From Sanderia malayensis (lineage: Eukaryota > Cnidaria > Scyphozoa > Semaeostomeae > Pelagiidae): a stretch of 64,000 nt of DNA. The position numbers were made by a program, and so were the translations under genes. Below the pieces are notes generated by a model. That model had not been told where the DNA came from and ran no database searches. It was given only the letters and a program-made list of their open reading frames with translations. Position 1 is the first letter of the stretch; the number at the start of each line of letters is the position of its first letter. Positions 22,201 through 30,800 of the stretch are shown one piece after another. The stretch spans positions 186,001 through 250,000 of the forward strand of contig RQOL01000718.1 of the NCBI GenBank assembly GCA_013076295.1. Reading direction: 5' to 3'.

Positions 22201-22853
22201 GCTTGACTTTATCTGATATTACTTTCTTCACTTTCTGGATAATACAGTGAAATAAGAGTCATCTGTCGCGAGTCACCTCAAGGTTCCTTTGATTTAATAT
22301 TGTCATAATGCGAAACTTCTCTTTCGGTAGCCATGTTGTGTGGTGTCAGCGTCAAAATGATGCAAGAAATGGTTTGATTACTCCTCGACAGAAATCTTTA
22401 CAATTTGGCAAGTTATCGAGTGGGCCCAAACAACTGGGGAATTTTTCTGATTTTGCCCGTCACTACTGGGGAAGGTATTGGGCCTGCTGGGGAAGTTTCC
22501 CCAGTTGTTTGTATGTTAAAAATGGCTTGCGATCCCGTGTAAACGCAGCCTAAGTTTCGTATTCATCTGAATTAATGTCTATCTATGACATATATACACC
22601 TATTATTATATATAGGCAGCTCGCAACTAGCAACTCGCAACTGGCAACTGACATCTTATCATATCTTGATTTAGCGTTAATTTTGAACTTTACATTTGTA
22701 CGCTGACTAACTCTTACCTGTGACTTTGATATAATTTCCATCTTTGTCTGCATAAACTGTAAAACCAGGGAACGTTTTCCTTGCTTCGTTGCTAATAAGT
22801 GCAAATATCATGAAGAGAACTGCGATGTATTTGGTCTGCTTGAAAAGATCCAT
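7258..22853 (-). CDS. Small secreted ML-domain (MD-2-related lipid-recognition) protein, gene B, with transposon-filled intron 1
   Basis: Four exons: 22718-22853 (ATG at 22853), 8491-8613, 7448-7500 and 7258-7359 (TGA at 7258-7260), giving 137 residues. Exon 1 encodes a signal peptide (hydrophobic AVLFMIFALI) and the start of the mature protein. Exon 2 ends with CFQTELCPFKAG, whose CPxKAG block followed by a V-x-Y strand and a GKYSVKAEFF strand matches the ML fold of NPC2/GM2-activator-like lipid binders (known family; match by eye). Exon lengths and phases (136, 123, 53, 102 bp; phases 1, 1, 0) mirror the intact paralogue at 23350-24837. Intron 1 is 14.1 kb because of nested transposons, intron 2 (990 bp) holds another element, and intron 3 is 88 bp. 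No exon is broken, so the gene may still be expressed if the giant intron is spliced. Confidence 0.72.
7817..8356. mobile_element. Inverted-terminal-repeat element in intron 2 of ML gene B, possibly Penelope-derived
   Basis: The segment at 7817-7912 is the reverse complement of 8262-8356, with blocks ACAGCAATAAATATAATGTT and CGAGCTTTACTCGTCTTCAG. Read outward, each arm contains CTGAAGACGAGTAAAGC followed by TCGAAAC or TTGAAAC, which resembles the CTGANGA...GAAAC core of hammerhead ribozymes in the terminal repeats of Penelope-like retroelements (known). The stem-II pairing is imperfect, so that link is tentative. A hAT MITE (8049-8227) sits in its centre. Confidence 0.6.
8049..8227. mobile_element. 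hAT-superfamily MITE with perfect 8-bp target duplication
   Basis: 179 bp, starting CAGTAGCTTAGCGAG and ending with the complement of CAGTGGCGTAGCCAG, so the termini are degenerate inverted repeats. It is flanked by identical 8-bp direct repeats CAAATAGA at 8041-8048 and 8228-8235. An 8-bp duplication with CAG-type ends is diagnostic of hAT elements. The interior holds long G and C runs and no ORF. Confidence 0.85.
8614..9260. other. Intron sequence with no recognised feature
   Basis: This is the first part of intron 1 of ML gene B, AT-rich sequence with short open frames only. I see no splice-bounded exon, repeat partner or RNA gene here. Confidence 0.5.
9261..9469. mobile_element. hAT-superfamily MITE, 209 bp
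   Basis: The termini are perfect 14-bp inverted repeats CAGGGCCGGTTCCA / TGGAACCGGCCCTG. It is flanked by exact 8-bp target duplications GTTGGATT at 9253-9260 and 9470-9477. The interior is G-rich next to the left end and has no coding capacity. It lies in intron 1 of ML gene B. Confidence 0.92.
10361..10460. repeat. Sub-terminal tandem array of the MULE left arm
   Basis: Units of about 11 bp of the form CGGGGAACGGT, interspersed with AATAACCTGGGAACGAC, repeat across this segment. The mirror-image array lies at 21003-21120 in the right arm. Sub-terminal tandem motifs like these often serve as transposase-binding sites in DNA transposons; that role is inferred. Confidence 0.8.
10603..10834 (+). 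repeat. 232-bp direct repeat, copy 1
   Basis: The segment from TTAAATAGGTGTTAAATG to GGATTGACTTCT is repeated with no length difference at 13877-14108, in the same orientation. The two copies bracket a 3,042-bp block containing the 177-bp duplication and the 30-bp minisatellite. No TG...CA ends are present, so LTRs are not supported. Confidence 0.9.
10835..12429. other. MULE interior with no recognised gene
   Basis: Only short, unsupported frames occur. Around 11016-11095 and 11126-11205 there are two diverged direct copies of an approximately 110-bp unit (TGAGGGGTTACCTTG / GGAGGGGTCACCTTGG). Nothing else was recognised. Confidence 0.5.
12430..12816 (+). repeat. Tandem duplication of a ~177-bp unit (2.2 copies)
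   Basis: The unit containing TATTTGCATTACCACTGGGC ... AACCATATTCTGTATAACAT occurs at 12430-12606 and 12607-12782, and its first 34 bp occur again before the minisatellite. The two full copies differ at only a few bases. The apparently conserved peptides that it encodes are a by-product of the duplication. Confidence 0.9.
12817..13440 (+). repeat. Minisatellite of ~30-bp units, about 20 copies
   Basis: Units start TTAATACC and end GGCGRCT. Three subtypes alternate: AACATGCGTCCTTCTGGCGA, AACATACGTTGTCGTGGCGG and CAAATACTTTGTCGTTGGCG. They form a higher-order pattern, followed by a homogeneous run with AACTTGTGTCGCGTTGGCGG at 13330-13440. Open frames through it are artefacts of units whose length is a multiple of three. 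Confidence 0.92.
13709..13742. repeat. (TAA)n microsatellite
   Basis: A short ATA/TAA run with one AAGAAT interruption, directly before a copy of the SINE-like repeat. Confidence 0.85.
13740..13876 (+). repeat. SINE-like repeat, copy 2 (partial)
   Basis: From GGCCGAAATTTGCACAGCAA onward it matches 14110-14313 almost base for base to AATTTCTTGAGATAACATTA, where the 232-bp direct repeat copy 2 starts. Confidence 0.75.
13877..14108 (+). repeat. 232-bp direct repeat, copy 2
   Basis: Matches 10603-10834 in full. It lies between two copies of the SINE-like repeat, so this part of the element was assembled by segmental duplication. Confidence 0.9.
14110..14313 (+). repeat. SINE-like repeat, copy 3 (longest)
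   Basis: This is the most complete copy, including the C-rich start shared with 6763 and the whole 3' part shared with 13740-13876. Confidence 0.75.
14349..14545. repeat. Tandem GGAAAACATGGAATG-type array in left arm of the kinase element
   Basis: About ten degenerate units of 10-16 bp built from GGAATG, GAAAT and GGAAAACAT. The mirror array is at 16588-16755 in the right arm. Phe/His/Ser-rich frames across both arrays are repeat artefacts. Confidence 0.9.
15261..15902 (-). CDS. Protein-kinase N-lobe fused to an unrecognised C-terminal module, 213 aa, transposon-borne
   Basis: Residues of about 25-125 form a kinase N-lobe: the glycine-rich loop GQGSFGSV, the beta-3 lysine in VVVKRP, the alpha-C glutamate in FAKEAHLL, and a hinge-like ALMQEYIQFSF. 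No HRD or DFG motif follows, so the catalytic C-lobe is missing and kinase activity is not expected. The C-terminal 80 residues (QNIHFHMRLACVQRKYPAF ... HFERLLTEFGIQV) match a fragment at 19783-19974, which shows that this module exists independently of the kinase lobe. The ORF is intact with an ATG start and occupies the single-copy centre of a palindromic MULE-like element. It is either a captured host kinase fragment or a transposon gene. The N-lobe call is firm; the role is unknown. Confidence 0.7.
   Translation of the reverse strand: MSSNFNLPKLPVRKSIKDPFADVAKFDWYALKDMRQIGQGSFGSVDYARYSDPNTRETMDVVVKRPINASGYEKEFAKEAHLLQSVTGHKHIVEFKGVTNKPRYALMQEYIQFSFTLFDDDKISRCQNIDDQNIIVYKDIRECRDRQTGQIMQTPIAQNIHFHMRLACVQRKYPAFHRNNLKLPLQFVKFLRREHFERLLTEFGIQVPMPIAI
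16780..17284. other. Interior of the interrupted element, weak coding traces
   Basis: Between the two palindromic insertions a short plus-strand frame (ATG at 17060, stop near 17134) and a Lys/Arg-rich stretch up to 17284 suggest decayed coding sequence. The frame could continue at 19695 once the 17285-19694 insertion is removed. Nothing is identifiable. Confidence 0.3.
17285..19694. mobile_element. 2.4-kb palindromic element with two 909-bp arms
   Basis: The arms at 17285-18193 and 18786-19694 are reverse complements of equal length with only scattered mismatches, starting ATAGACCAGCATATACTGG. The 592-bp centre plus part of the right arm encodes a protein fragment. The flanks read TATGATA and TATGAGA, at best an imperfect short duplication, so the superfamily is uncertain. 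High arm similarity implies recent insertion or recent arm conversion. Confidence 0.75.
18213..18898 (+). pseudogene. PIN-like-domain family protein fragment common in invertebrate repeats
   Basis: In one frame at 18211-18275 the sequence reads SADVDILVILLG, resembling the acidic SxDTDVLVLLL strand of PIN/FEN-like nucleases. A frame change before about 18290 leads to DFGTSLHR and then IIGFHAFTGNDYVSSFFRKG, the diagnostic motif of a large family of uncharacterised cnidarian and echinoderm repeat-associated proteins. The frame runs to 18898 apart from one TGA at 18708-18710 inside ARI*KLAD, where the family usually has a tryptophan. Downstream CEHGWDENNEVRWIEE matches the family's C-terminal HGW...W block. 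The last 110 bp lie in the right inverted arm. The copy is inactivated by one frameshift and one nonsense codon. Confidence 0.6.
19783..19974 (+). pseudogene. Fragment of the C-terminal module shared with the transposon kinase ORF
   Basis: The encoded stretch QNVHFHFKINCILLRYPNF followed by FLSAKHFERLSSDFGFDV aligns with QNIHFHMRLACVQRKYPAF ... FLRREHFERLLTEFGIQV at the C-terminus of the ORF at 15261-15902 (opposite strand). The upstream frame is broken and runs into the palindromic insertion ending at 19694. It probably belonged to the older interrupted element. No known function. Confidence 0.55.
20256..20865. other. MULE interior, nothing recognised
   Basis: Overlapping open frames at about 20469-20900 have low-complexity Ser/Pro/Cys/Leu composition, no recognisable motif and no splice context. 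I do not call a gene. Confidence 0.4.
22028..22294 (+). repeat. Dispersed ~260-bp repeat, copy 2
   Basis: Second copy of the repeat at 3461-3722, same orientation, about 95% identical by eye. The flanks here are unrelated to those of copy 1, which defines the repeat's ends. Confidence 0.8.
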
Positions 22854-23026
22854 TTTACTTCAAGCTTATTTCCGAACAAAACGCTGGGCTCTCATCCAGC
22901 ACAGTGGCTTTTGTAGCTCTATTAAAATTACCTTGTTGACAATAAAGTTAGTCATGCAAATCACTGTTGTCAATTAGGCAAGTTGTATTTTTCATGCTTC
23001 AACAAGAAAAAAGATGCGAAAGGGAA

Positions 23027-23085
23027 ACTGAATCAAACAAGGAAGCTGAATCAAACAAGGAAGCTGAATTGAACAAGGAAGCTAA
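23027..23085. repeat. 18-bp tandem repeat, about 3 copies
   Basis: Units of the form AACAAGGAAGCTGAATCA repeat three times between the two ML genes. Confidence 0.85.
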
Positions 23086-23349
23086 ATTTAACATTGCAAC
23101 CAGAATATCTGCATCCATATAAACAGGAGCAGGCCCTCAAATAAAGCTCTCGATTTTAAAGAAAAAAGTGCCTTATGAATGATATAAAATCGCAAATACT
23201 AAGATAAAAAAAATAACAGCGAAAGGGTTAAGTCATTAAATAAAATTGCACGAAAATAAAAAAGTTGTCCTGTTGAATGTAATATTAAGATATGAATATA
23301 AATTGTCACTTGTTATAGAAGACGTATAGAAGAAGTAGTTACTTCATCT

Positions 23350-24837
23350 TTAAGAGTGAACATATGCACCCTCAGCCCCGATCACTCTTATCTTCTGATT
23401 ATGAGCAGTCACAGTAAAAACTTCCACGCTTGCCGTGTATTTTCCCTGATGGGTAAGGAACAAAGATTAATTTGCTAATTTTTATGTATTTAAATAAGTC
23501 TGAAGTGTTCTCAAAACAATAAATACTGGACTGAACTATTTAAGACTTTTCAACATACTGCCAGTGGAACCAGATTTCCAACGTTGAGCGTCGAGTTGAA
23601 TGAATACTTCACTACAAAGTGAAAACAAATTTTGACGTGAATTTTAATAGTTTACGTAATTTTTGAAATTCGTAGGCAAATAATATGGGTTAGAATCTTG
23701 AGCGGTGATGGTTCTCGATTTACCCCCAGCCTTTAAAGGGCACACCAAGACTTTGTCGAAGCAGTGATTTAGTGCTCCATCTTCAGACCAAACAGGAAAC
23801 CCGTCATAACTACTTTCTCCTTTCACATAAATCGTGTTGAGGGTTTCACCTTCAAGAAAAGAGATTGTCAGTCAAAATTTTTAGATCATGCACTTTTTAT
23901 ATTAATTGAAATTTGTTGCCAATGCTTAACATTGTTAAAAAGTTAATTTTGAACCTTAAACTTTTCTTAAGCTATCCTTAAACGACCCTTAATCTGACGC
24001 TGGAATTTTAGATAATTTAGCCTCTATGCTCCTTTGAACTATATTCTTATAAAATGTATGTACTGGAGGTAGTCTCAGCAATCATTTTGGCAATGGCCAC
24101 TTATGCAATTAACAGAAAGTCGTGATCAAACGAGAACAGCTCTAATTAATCAAGATATAACGTAACAGAACAAAGATAGCCTAGCATAAGTAATTCAAGG
24201 CTATTTACTTACTTATGATACAGCGCCCCCGTTACTTTGCTTTGTTTGAAAATCCAGCCACATAAATTTGTACCCCAAACTATAACGAATATTTTTGTAC
24301 TATGTATTTTCATATTGTTTTTTTTTTGTGTTCGTTTTTGAGCGCATTGATCATCCTCTAAAATACAGAAAAAAGGTTTCCAAACAAGGCAAGATAACTT
24401 GGGGAAAGGGTCGCTGCAAAAGTGAGTAAGGAGCCTCGAATTAGTTAGGCTATCTTGGATATTTTATTTCATCTTGCAATGGTATGCATATTGCTTACTT
24501 GGAATAAATTCAAAATAATAAGAAATAACGTCGGTTAACTTATATGGAGGCATCCGTGAAAATGAAATCTTGCTCCTGCCAAGAATAGGGCCTAATTAAA
24601 ACGAAACGAAATAAACATTCCATTAAATTTCAGCTGCAAATCGGCTTCAAAATGTTTTAATTATGGCCTGGATAAAGGTAACATTTAACCACTCAACCAA
24701 CCTGTGACTTTCATAAAGGTTCCTTTTTTGTCATCAAAAACTGTATATCCAGGATATGTTTGTCTCGCTTCAATGTTTGTAAGCATAAGTAATAAGAAAA
24801 TTAATACAACACTTCTGAAACATCGCAGGGAATTCAT
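23350..24837 (-). CDS. Small secreted ML-domain lipid-recognition protein, gene A (intact)
   Basis: Four exons: 24702-24837 (ATG at 24837), 23724-23849, 23559-23611 and 23350-23445 (TAA at 23350-23352), encoding 136 residues with no frame break. Exon 1 encodes a strong signal peptide (VVLIFLLLMLTNIEA). Exon 2 ends CFDKVLVCPLKAG, then VKYSFNSTLNVG and GKYTASVEVFTVTAHNQ, the CPLKxG-V-x-Y and GxYxxxVEV strands typical of ML (NPC2/MD-2/GM2-activator) domains, although it is shorter than NPC2. It differs from gene B in sequence, but exon lengths and phases are nearly the same, so the pair arose by tandem duplication. The likely role is extracellular or lysosomal lipid binding, inferred from the fold. 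Introns are 852, 112 and 113 bp. Confidence 0.75.
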
Positions 24838-25498
24838 TTTGATCTTTGAGATCGATAATAATAATGCACGGTTATCTTGCCTGTTCCCATGCACAACAAA
24901 ACTATATGATTGTAGTCGCTCGTGCGTAGTGTTCGTTTTGTATGTTAAGCATTTCTTTGTCTCACCAGAATCTAATCTGCATACGTAAACACTAAAGAAA
25001 CTGAAAGTTATTTTTCAGTCTCGTTATTATTTACAAGAGTCATAAAGTCATAGAGTCTTAAAGTTCTTTAAATTTTCTATTGTTTTCTATTGTTAAAGGG
25101 AACAATAGAACAAAGGAATCAATTGTAGTTTACAAGAAATCCTAACTCATACTCAAAATTCCTTATAAACTGTGGCTCCTTACATAAAAACGTGTACATT
25201 ACAGGACTCTGGTGATAACAGTATTTTGGAGGCATTGTTAATCCTGCTTGCAGTTCGATTCAGCTTTTTCATCGGCTAAAAACATGGCATTCGAAAGCAC
25301 TGATTCTGAAGCTGGTTAAATTTTCACTTGACCTTTTAGTAGCCAAAAGTAGTCATTGAATAAAGACGCATTCATCGCTTAGCGTTCTTCACCCAAACAT
25401 TATAAACGCATAACTTGGCCTCAGCTAAAAATTGTCACGGTGACATCATAATCGACTCGCCCGGGTCTCACCTCAATGTTAAAATTTGATTCACTTTA
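24838..25498. other. Upstream region of ML gene A, no recognised feature
   Basis: Presumed promoter side of gene A. It is AT-rich, with no clear TATA box that I would defend and no exon or repeat partner. Confidence 0.4.
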
Positions 25499-25881
25499 GA
25501 GCCTGTTCATATGAGCCCGCTTGACGGGCCAGCTCACTAAGCGAGACAGATGTAAATTCTGTTCATATGAGAAAATTCCGTCCCGCCTGCCGGGATAGAA
25601 ACTGTAACATGATATTTGTCACTTGAGAAGTTGACAATGAAAACAATGGTTGTACATGCGCAGTTGGCACGTTTCTGGCCCAGTAAGCGGGATGGAGTGT
25701 TCATATGGGAAAATTTCCAGCCCGCTTGCCGAGATCTCGGTAGTGCTACAGTGAGATCTCGCCTGGCGGGCCAGCCCGCTTTCTCATATGAACAGAAAAC
25801 AAATTTTGTATAGGATTTGAGGAGTAGGTGAGATCTCGCTTAGTGAGCTGGCCCGGTAAGCGGGCTCATATGAACAGGCCC
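25499..25881. mobile_element. Harbinger-like MITE, 383 bp
   Basis: The ends GAGCCTGTTCATATGAGCCC and their complement form inverted repeats, with further internal palindromic blocks (TTCTCATATGAACAG). TTA lies at both flanks (25496-25498 and 25882-25884), the TWA-type 3-bp duplication of PIF/Harbinger elements. No ORF. Confidence 0.8.
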
Positions 25882-26517
25882 TTAGTGGTTGAATCAAAAC
25901 TTTTTTCCCTTAAATGGTCAAAGTTTTTGTGATTTCATGATCGACATTTTTGGGTACATTGAAATAAACAATTTTTCATGGATATTGTTGGGAAGAAATG
26001 GCTTGACTTTTGCATGCCTTATATTTGCTGTTAAACTGCTTTGTTAATCAATAAATACATGAAATGGAATCGGTATAACTCAGGGTATATGATGCTGCTC
26101 GCCCCACAACAGATTTAATGTATATCGCAAGCGCTGATTATGATTGTGTGATCAGAATAAGCAACATCCAATCAAAATCGCATCGCCTTAGTACTGGTGA
26201 TCACAATGTATACCATCATGGAATAGCCAAAATCGTGGTGAAGAGATAATATAAACAAACAAAAATTTCATACCTTACGACAGAAATAAACTCTCATCAC
26301 AGCAAAAACTTTATATGTGATTATGGAGTGTCATAACAGCAGATGGTGTGATGAAAATTAAATTCATATAATAAAATGTGCATTGTAATCGCCATAATAA
26401 TAGCTTGACGTGCGATGCAAGATAAGATTAATGACCAAAATCACGTTATAGAATAAAGAATACGCTTTTTTGTTACCATATTTAAGTGGTTATAAGTAAT
26501 GTGTTAAAGTGAAGAGT
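25882..26517. other. Intergenic region, 3' flank of the ADAMTS-like gene
   Basis: AT-rich region with no exon, repeat partner or RNA gene seen. It should contain the 3' UTR of the gene ending at 26518. Confidence 0.4.
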
Positions 26518-27896
26518 TTAAGCAAACTTGTAGGCAAAGAAATTATTAATAGTGCCAACCCCAGCATTACAACCAGCTGATGGGCCATCTCTACTGTAGG
26601 TTGAAATAGCGTTCGGTCCAGACCAACATTCACCATCATGTTGAATGCCGAAAACATTATACCCTATTCGGGATGCAGCCAGAGCACACTTCTTGACAAC
26701 CATGTTGACATTATCAGACCAAGATCTGTTCCTAACAAAATTAGATATAACTGTATCATTTCAGAGGAGTGTTAGAATGCTTAGCTATTAATCGAACTTA
26801 AACTCATTGAACAACCATTGCTAAACTGCTATCTTTCCATTCTTGCAAAAGCAAGAATGGAAAGATAGCCGGAGGTAAAATGTTATTCTACTTTGTAAAA
26901 CACTGTGTGATATCAATTTTTGCAACTCGCTTGACAAACATGTATTAAGCGCCAGCGTAGCTAACGTTTTTCACTGTACCGGTAACCAAAGAATTGTCTG
27001 GCCTCAGTCGTTACAAGTTGACAAATTGTTTCTGTGTGTAACATCCTTTCAAATCGTTGCTGCAATCTCTTCGGTTACCATTGCCAGAAAAAGTGCCGTG
27101 GAAATTGTCCCGTGTAAAGTTAGCTTTAAAAACGTCCCTGACTTGGCACGGATGGGTAAAATGACAACGAATAAACATATCAACACGACTTACCAATCGA
27201 TTTCATTTCTGAAATTGTCAATTAGGATAGGCAGTGGTCTTGGAGATTTTAGGCTATCAGTGAAACATCCAAGTGATAAAATGGCAGGCAAATTCGTGAT
27301 CTCTGTAAAGAAAATATGCAAAAATGAAATCACTACCGATAGAGGGTAATAGTTTCCAAAAATATTGAAAAATGGTACTTAGTCACAATATAGTCAATGT
27401 TTACTCTATTGACCATGGAAAAAAACAAAGAAAACCCAGGAGCTTACGCATATTCGATCCAAAATGGTAGACATAGTTGACACCACTGCCACCAGTTCCC
27501 ATGTAACAGTTGGTTGAAGATCCACTCGTGAAATATGTACGAGCAACAGATGCATCACCACTCCAGCATTCTCCATAGAATTGAATTGAAAAGAATGGGA
27601 AGTTTGAATTGGCACTGGCCTTGTTTCTGTCATTCACAGCTTTGGCACATTTCCCCACAGTCTTTGACATGTCATTCCTAAATGAAATAAAATGCTATAA
27701 TAATTTACATTGTTTGGATAAAAAAATCTAGCCCCCTTTGAAAACTCAAGACAACAAGAACACATTACAAGCTGCATTTTTTATAGTTACCAGTCAATGG
27801 TACTTCGAAAATCTCCAATTAAGTATGGTAAGCGCCGTACAACGTTATTATCATTGAAACAGCCAACACCGTAGTATGGGTATTCTGCTGGTCCCA
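26518..27896 (-). CDS. Two C-terminal WSC-like modules, exons 31-34
   Basis: Each module is encoded by two exons joined in phase 2. The first has [15 protein letters not shown], then [12 protein letters not shown] and [12 protein letters not shown]. The second has [15 protein letters not shown], then [11 protein letters not shown] and [16 protein letters not shown]-RxLP ... C-x-A ... YFGxQ-x-GECWSG resembles WSC carbohydrate-binding modules (GCYxD ... EKCAxxC ... FGxEYGxECYCG), with the second CxC pattern altered. A glycan- or matrix-targeting role is inferred. Canonical vertebrate ADAMTS proteins do not end this way. Confidence 0.7.
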
Positions 27897-30800
27897 CTAC
27901 AAGGCAGAAAAATAGCAACTATTACAGGTTAGATTATCTCAATATTTACAGCATTTGGAATCAAATAGTTAAATCAGCTTAAAGTAAAGTAATGTAAAGT
28001 TAAAGTCAATAGAGTAAAGTTAACGCCCAAAAATAGTAGCCTTAAAGGGTTTTTTGGTACTTACACGGGGTGCACGCTGTTAAGCCAGAACAAGGTATTT
28101 GAGAAGGAATAGCGGAGTTTTCATTTATACATTTGGCATTATCCACAGTCGTCTCGTTGGCATCCTTACAAATAATCGATTGCACTTTATAACCTACTAG
28201 AACAAGCATAAATATCACGCAATAGTTTCTCAAAACAACAACAGGGGATGAATCAATGAGAAGTACTATTTTTCTCCTTTAACCGCAAAGGAGCATCATA
28301 TCAAACGCTGAAGAATAATAAAGAGTATTACCTGATCCGCATGTAACTAGACAGTCACCGTTGATTGCCAGCCAATGGAAAAAACAGTCGGCTATTTTGC
28401 ATTGCCGAGTTGCCGAGCTTGGCTTAGCAAGTCCATTGCAATGGCTGTTAGTCATTTCTGTATTAGTTCCAGACATGTAACATCTGTAGTAATTAGATTG
28501 GACACCTGAGAAGAAGAGCATAATAAACTTTCCTTTAATCAACTTGAAACTTTACTTTCAATCAATCCGTAATGCTTGCGAATTATCTTTGAAAAGTGAT
28601 CAAAAATGACCTAAATCATGTACTATAAATCACAGAAATTCATCTAGTGTCACAGAAAAATATTACTGCCCTGGTTATATTTGAGAAAAGCAGCAGCATA
28701 TCTTCTTTTAGAAAGCTTTAAGTATACGACTTACGCAATCTCCGTTGGTGTTAAGAGAGAAAGACAGGATTACATCGGATTTTCGTAATTAGTTCTAGAT
28801 CTTTTACCATTGCTTATAATTGCTAAGCTATCAGGGACTCTAATGATAACAGTATATTGTTCTGATAGGCCATCCTGTTAAGACACAGATTATATTTATA
28901 GAAGAGACAACTTGCCTGTTCCACAAGTGGCATTGCAAGATAACCAGAGCTCTTTCCAGAAATATTTTGGTGGGCAATCTCCCATATTGCAAACAATGTT
29001 AGGTGGTTGAGGTTTTGGCAAAGTGCAAAAAGAATCCCCGACAACAGCTAAATTGTCGCTATCTTTAACACATTTGATTACGGCCACCTTGATGCCTTGG
29101 ATGCAAAAAACATTAATATTTAAAATAAAAACAAACTGAAATAAAATTATGTTAGAAGAACCTGAAAAATACAATAAAAAATGAGAGGGAAGATTCACCT
29201 AAAAAGAGCTTTATTGGCAGAAAAGATAACATACTTACCATCTGAGCAAGAAACACTGCAATGGCCATACGTAACATTCCATGAATACGTTTCAGGACAG
29301 GTTTCCATTACACATGTAACCGCCGGCCTTACTGGAGGTTTCACGGAAGCATCGCAGTAAATGTCATCAACCTTCGTTGAATTGGTTTGTCTAAAGCAGC
29401 CTATAGTGTCATTAACAGTACCTAAAAAGGATTGAATTAGTGAATATAACTGCTGAAATAAGAATACGAAAATAGAAAAAAGCAGAAAAAAGAAAATAGC
29501 TGTTAGTAGGAAATCAAATGGCTATTTGAAAAAAGTTAGAGCAGACTGAAACAGAGTAAAACAAAGCAATGAGTGCAAAGTAAGGTAAAGCATGTCATGT
29601 TTTAACAGAAAATAGCAAAAGAGCCAAAAATATAAACAAATTCAAACTATTATCCATCAACGTACCATTTCCACAAGTGACACTGCAAACTCCTTTGACA
29701 ATTTTCCATTCATAAACTTCGGGGCATTGGCCTACATAGCACGATTTAACTGTTTCTGGCTTCGTAGAATTCAAGCACATTTCGTCTGCTACAGTTGCAT
29801 TGTCGCTTGCTCTGCTGCAGGTCACATTTATTGAAATTATACCTGGTAAAAAAAAGTTTCTTAAAGAAACAATACAAACATCGAGGCCCCTTCAGAATAT
29901 ATTCCAGCATGTATTTCAGCAAGTCCATGAGATACAACAATCCCCAAAATATAAAAAAATACGGGCAGCTCCAAGAAACAAAAACAACTATTAAAAATGG
30001 CGACGAAAAGCATTGGTTCAAAAGAATTGATAGTAGAAATACGCAAAACCAAGCCTGCATCTGTACTTGAAAGAAATATAACAATTTCATTGTCCTACGG
30101 TACACCTGTGTATGCAGATGTATAAAGCTCAGTATAATTGCTGGTTAATTGGGTGAGATAGTGACATGAATTCACGGATACATGGGTGAGATAGTGACAG
30201 GAATTCATACAGTCATCTTACCGTCGCCACAGCTTACACTGCAGGTTCCAGCAACGGATCTCCATTCATATGACTCGCACGCAACTGTAGCACATGGCTT
30301 TGGTGGTAGAGTCGGAGGTGGTGTTGCGGTACACAAACTATTATTGACCTTAATATCAGATCCCGGTATTCGGCACTCGTTATACGAGTACATGAAGCCT
30401 AAAAAGATAAAAACAATACCCACAGTTAACTTGAAGTAAATGTTGCTCATAACTACAGAAAGGGGACAATATGCATGGCACAATAATGACACAAGAATGG
30501 CAGACAATGAATGGCAGTTATATGCATTTTGAGTAATATTGAAGGTATACAAGGCAACTAATCAATGTAAAATGTGACTGAATAGAGGTTACAAAAAGTT
30601 ATTCAACAGCAGGTATAAAAAGAGACCAACTAGAAGACAACGCCGTGGACTTTATGTAAGTCACAATAGGTTATCAACTAGAAAGCCATGTTGTAGGATT
30701 AATATAAGGCTTTATTTGGTCATTCAAGGTGACGAGCTGGAAGGCACAGCCGTAGGTGTTCTAGCCTAGTGGTCAAGGCGCAAGATTTGATCATTTAGAG

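Noticed and set aside
23644..23723. Longer exon 2 of ML gene A reading through to TAA at 23644 or splicing at 23655
   Set aside because: Donor G|GTAAAT at 23723 matches the corresponding donor of gene B, and phase 1 joins to the TG-AAG start of exon 3 and restores the ML-family CPLKAGV block. The longer reading breaks the homology.
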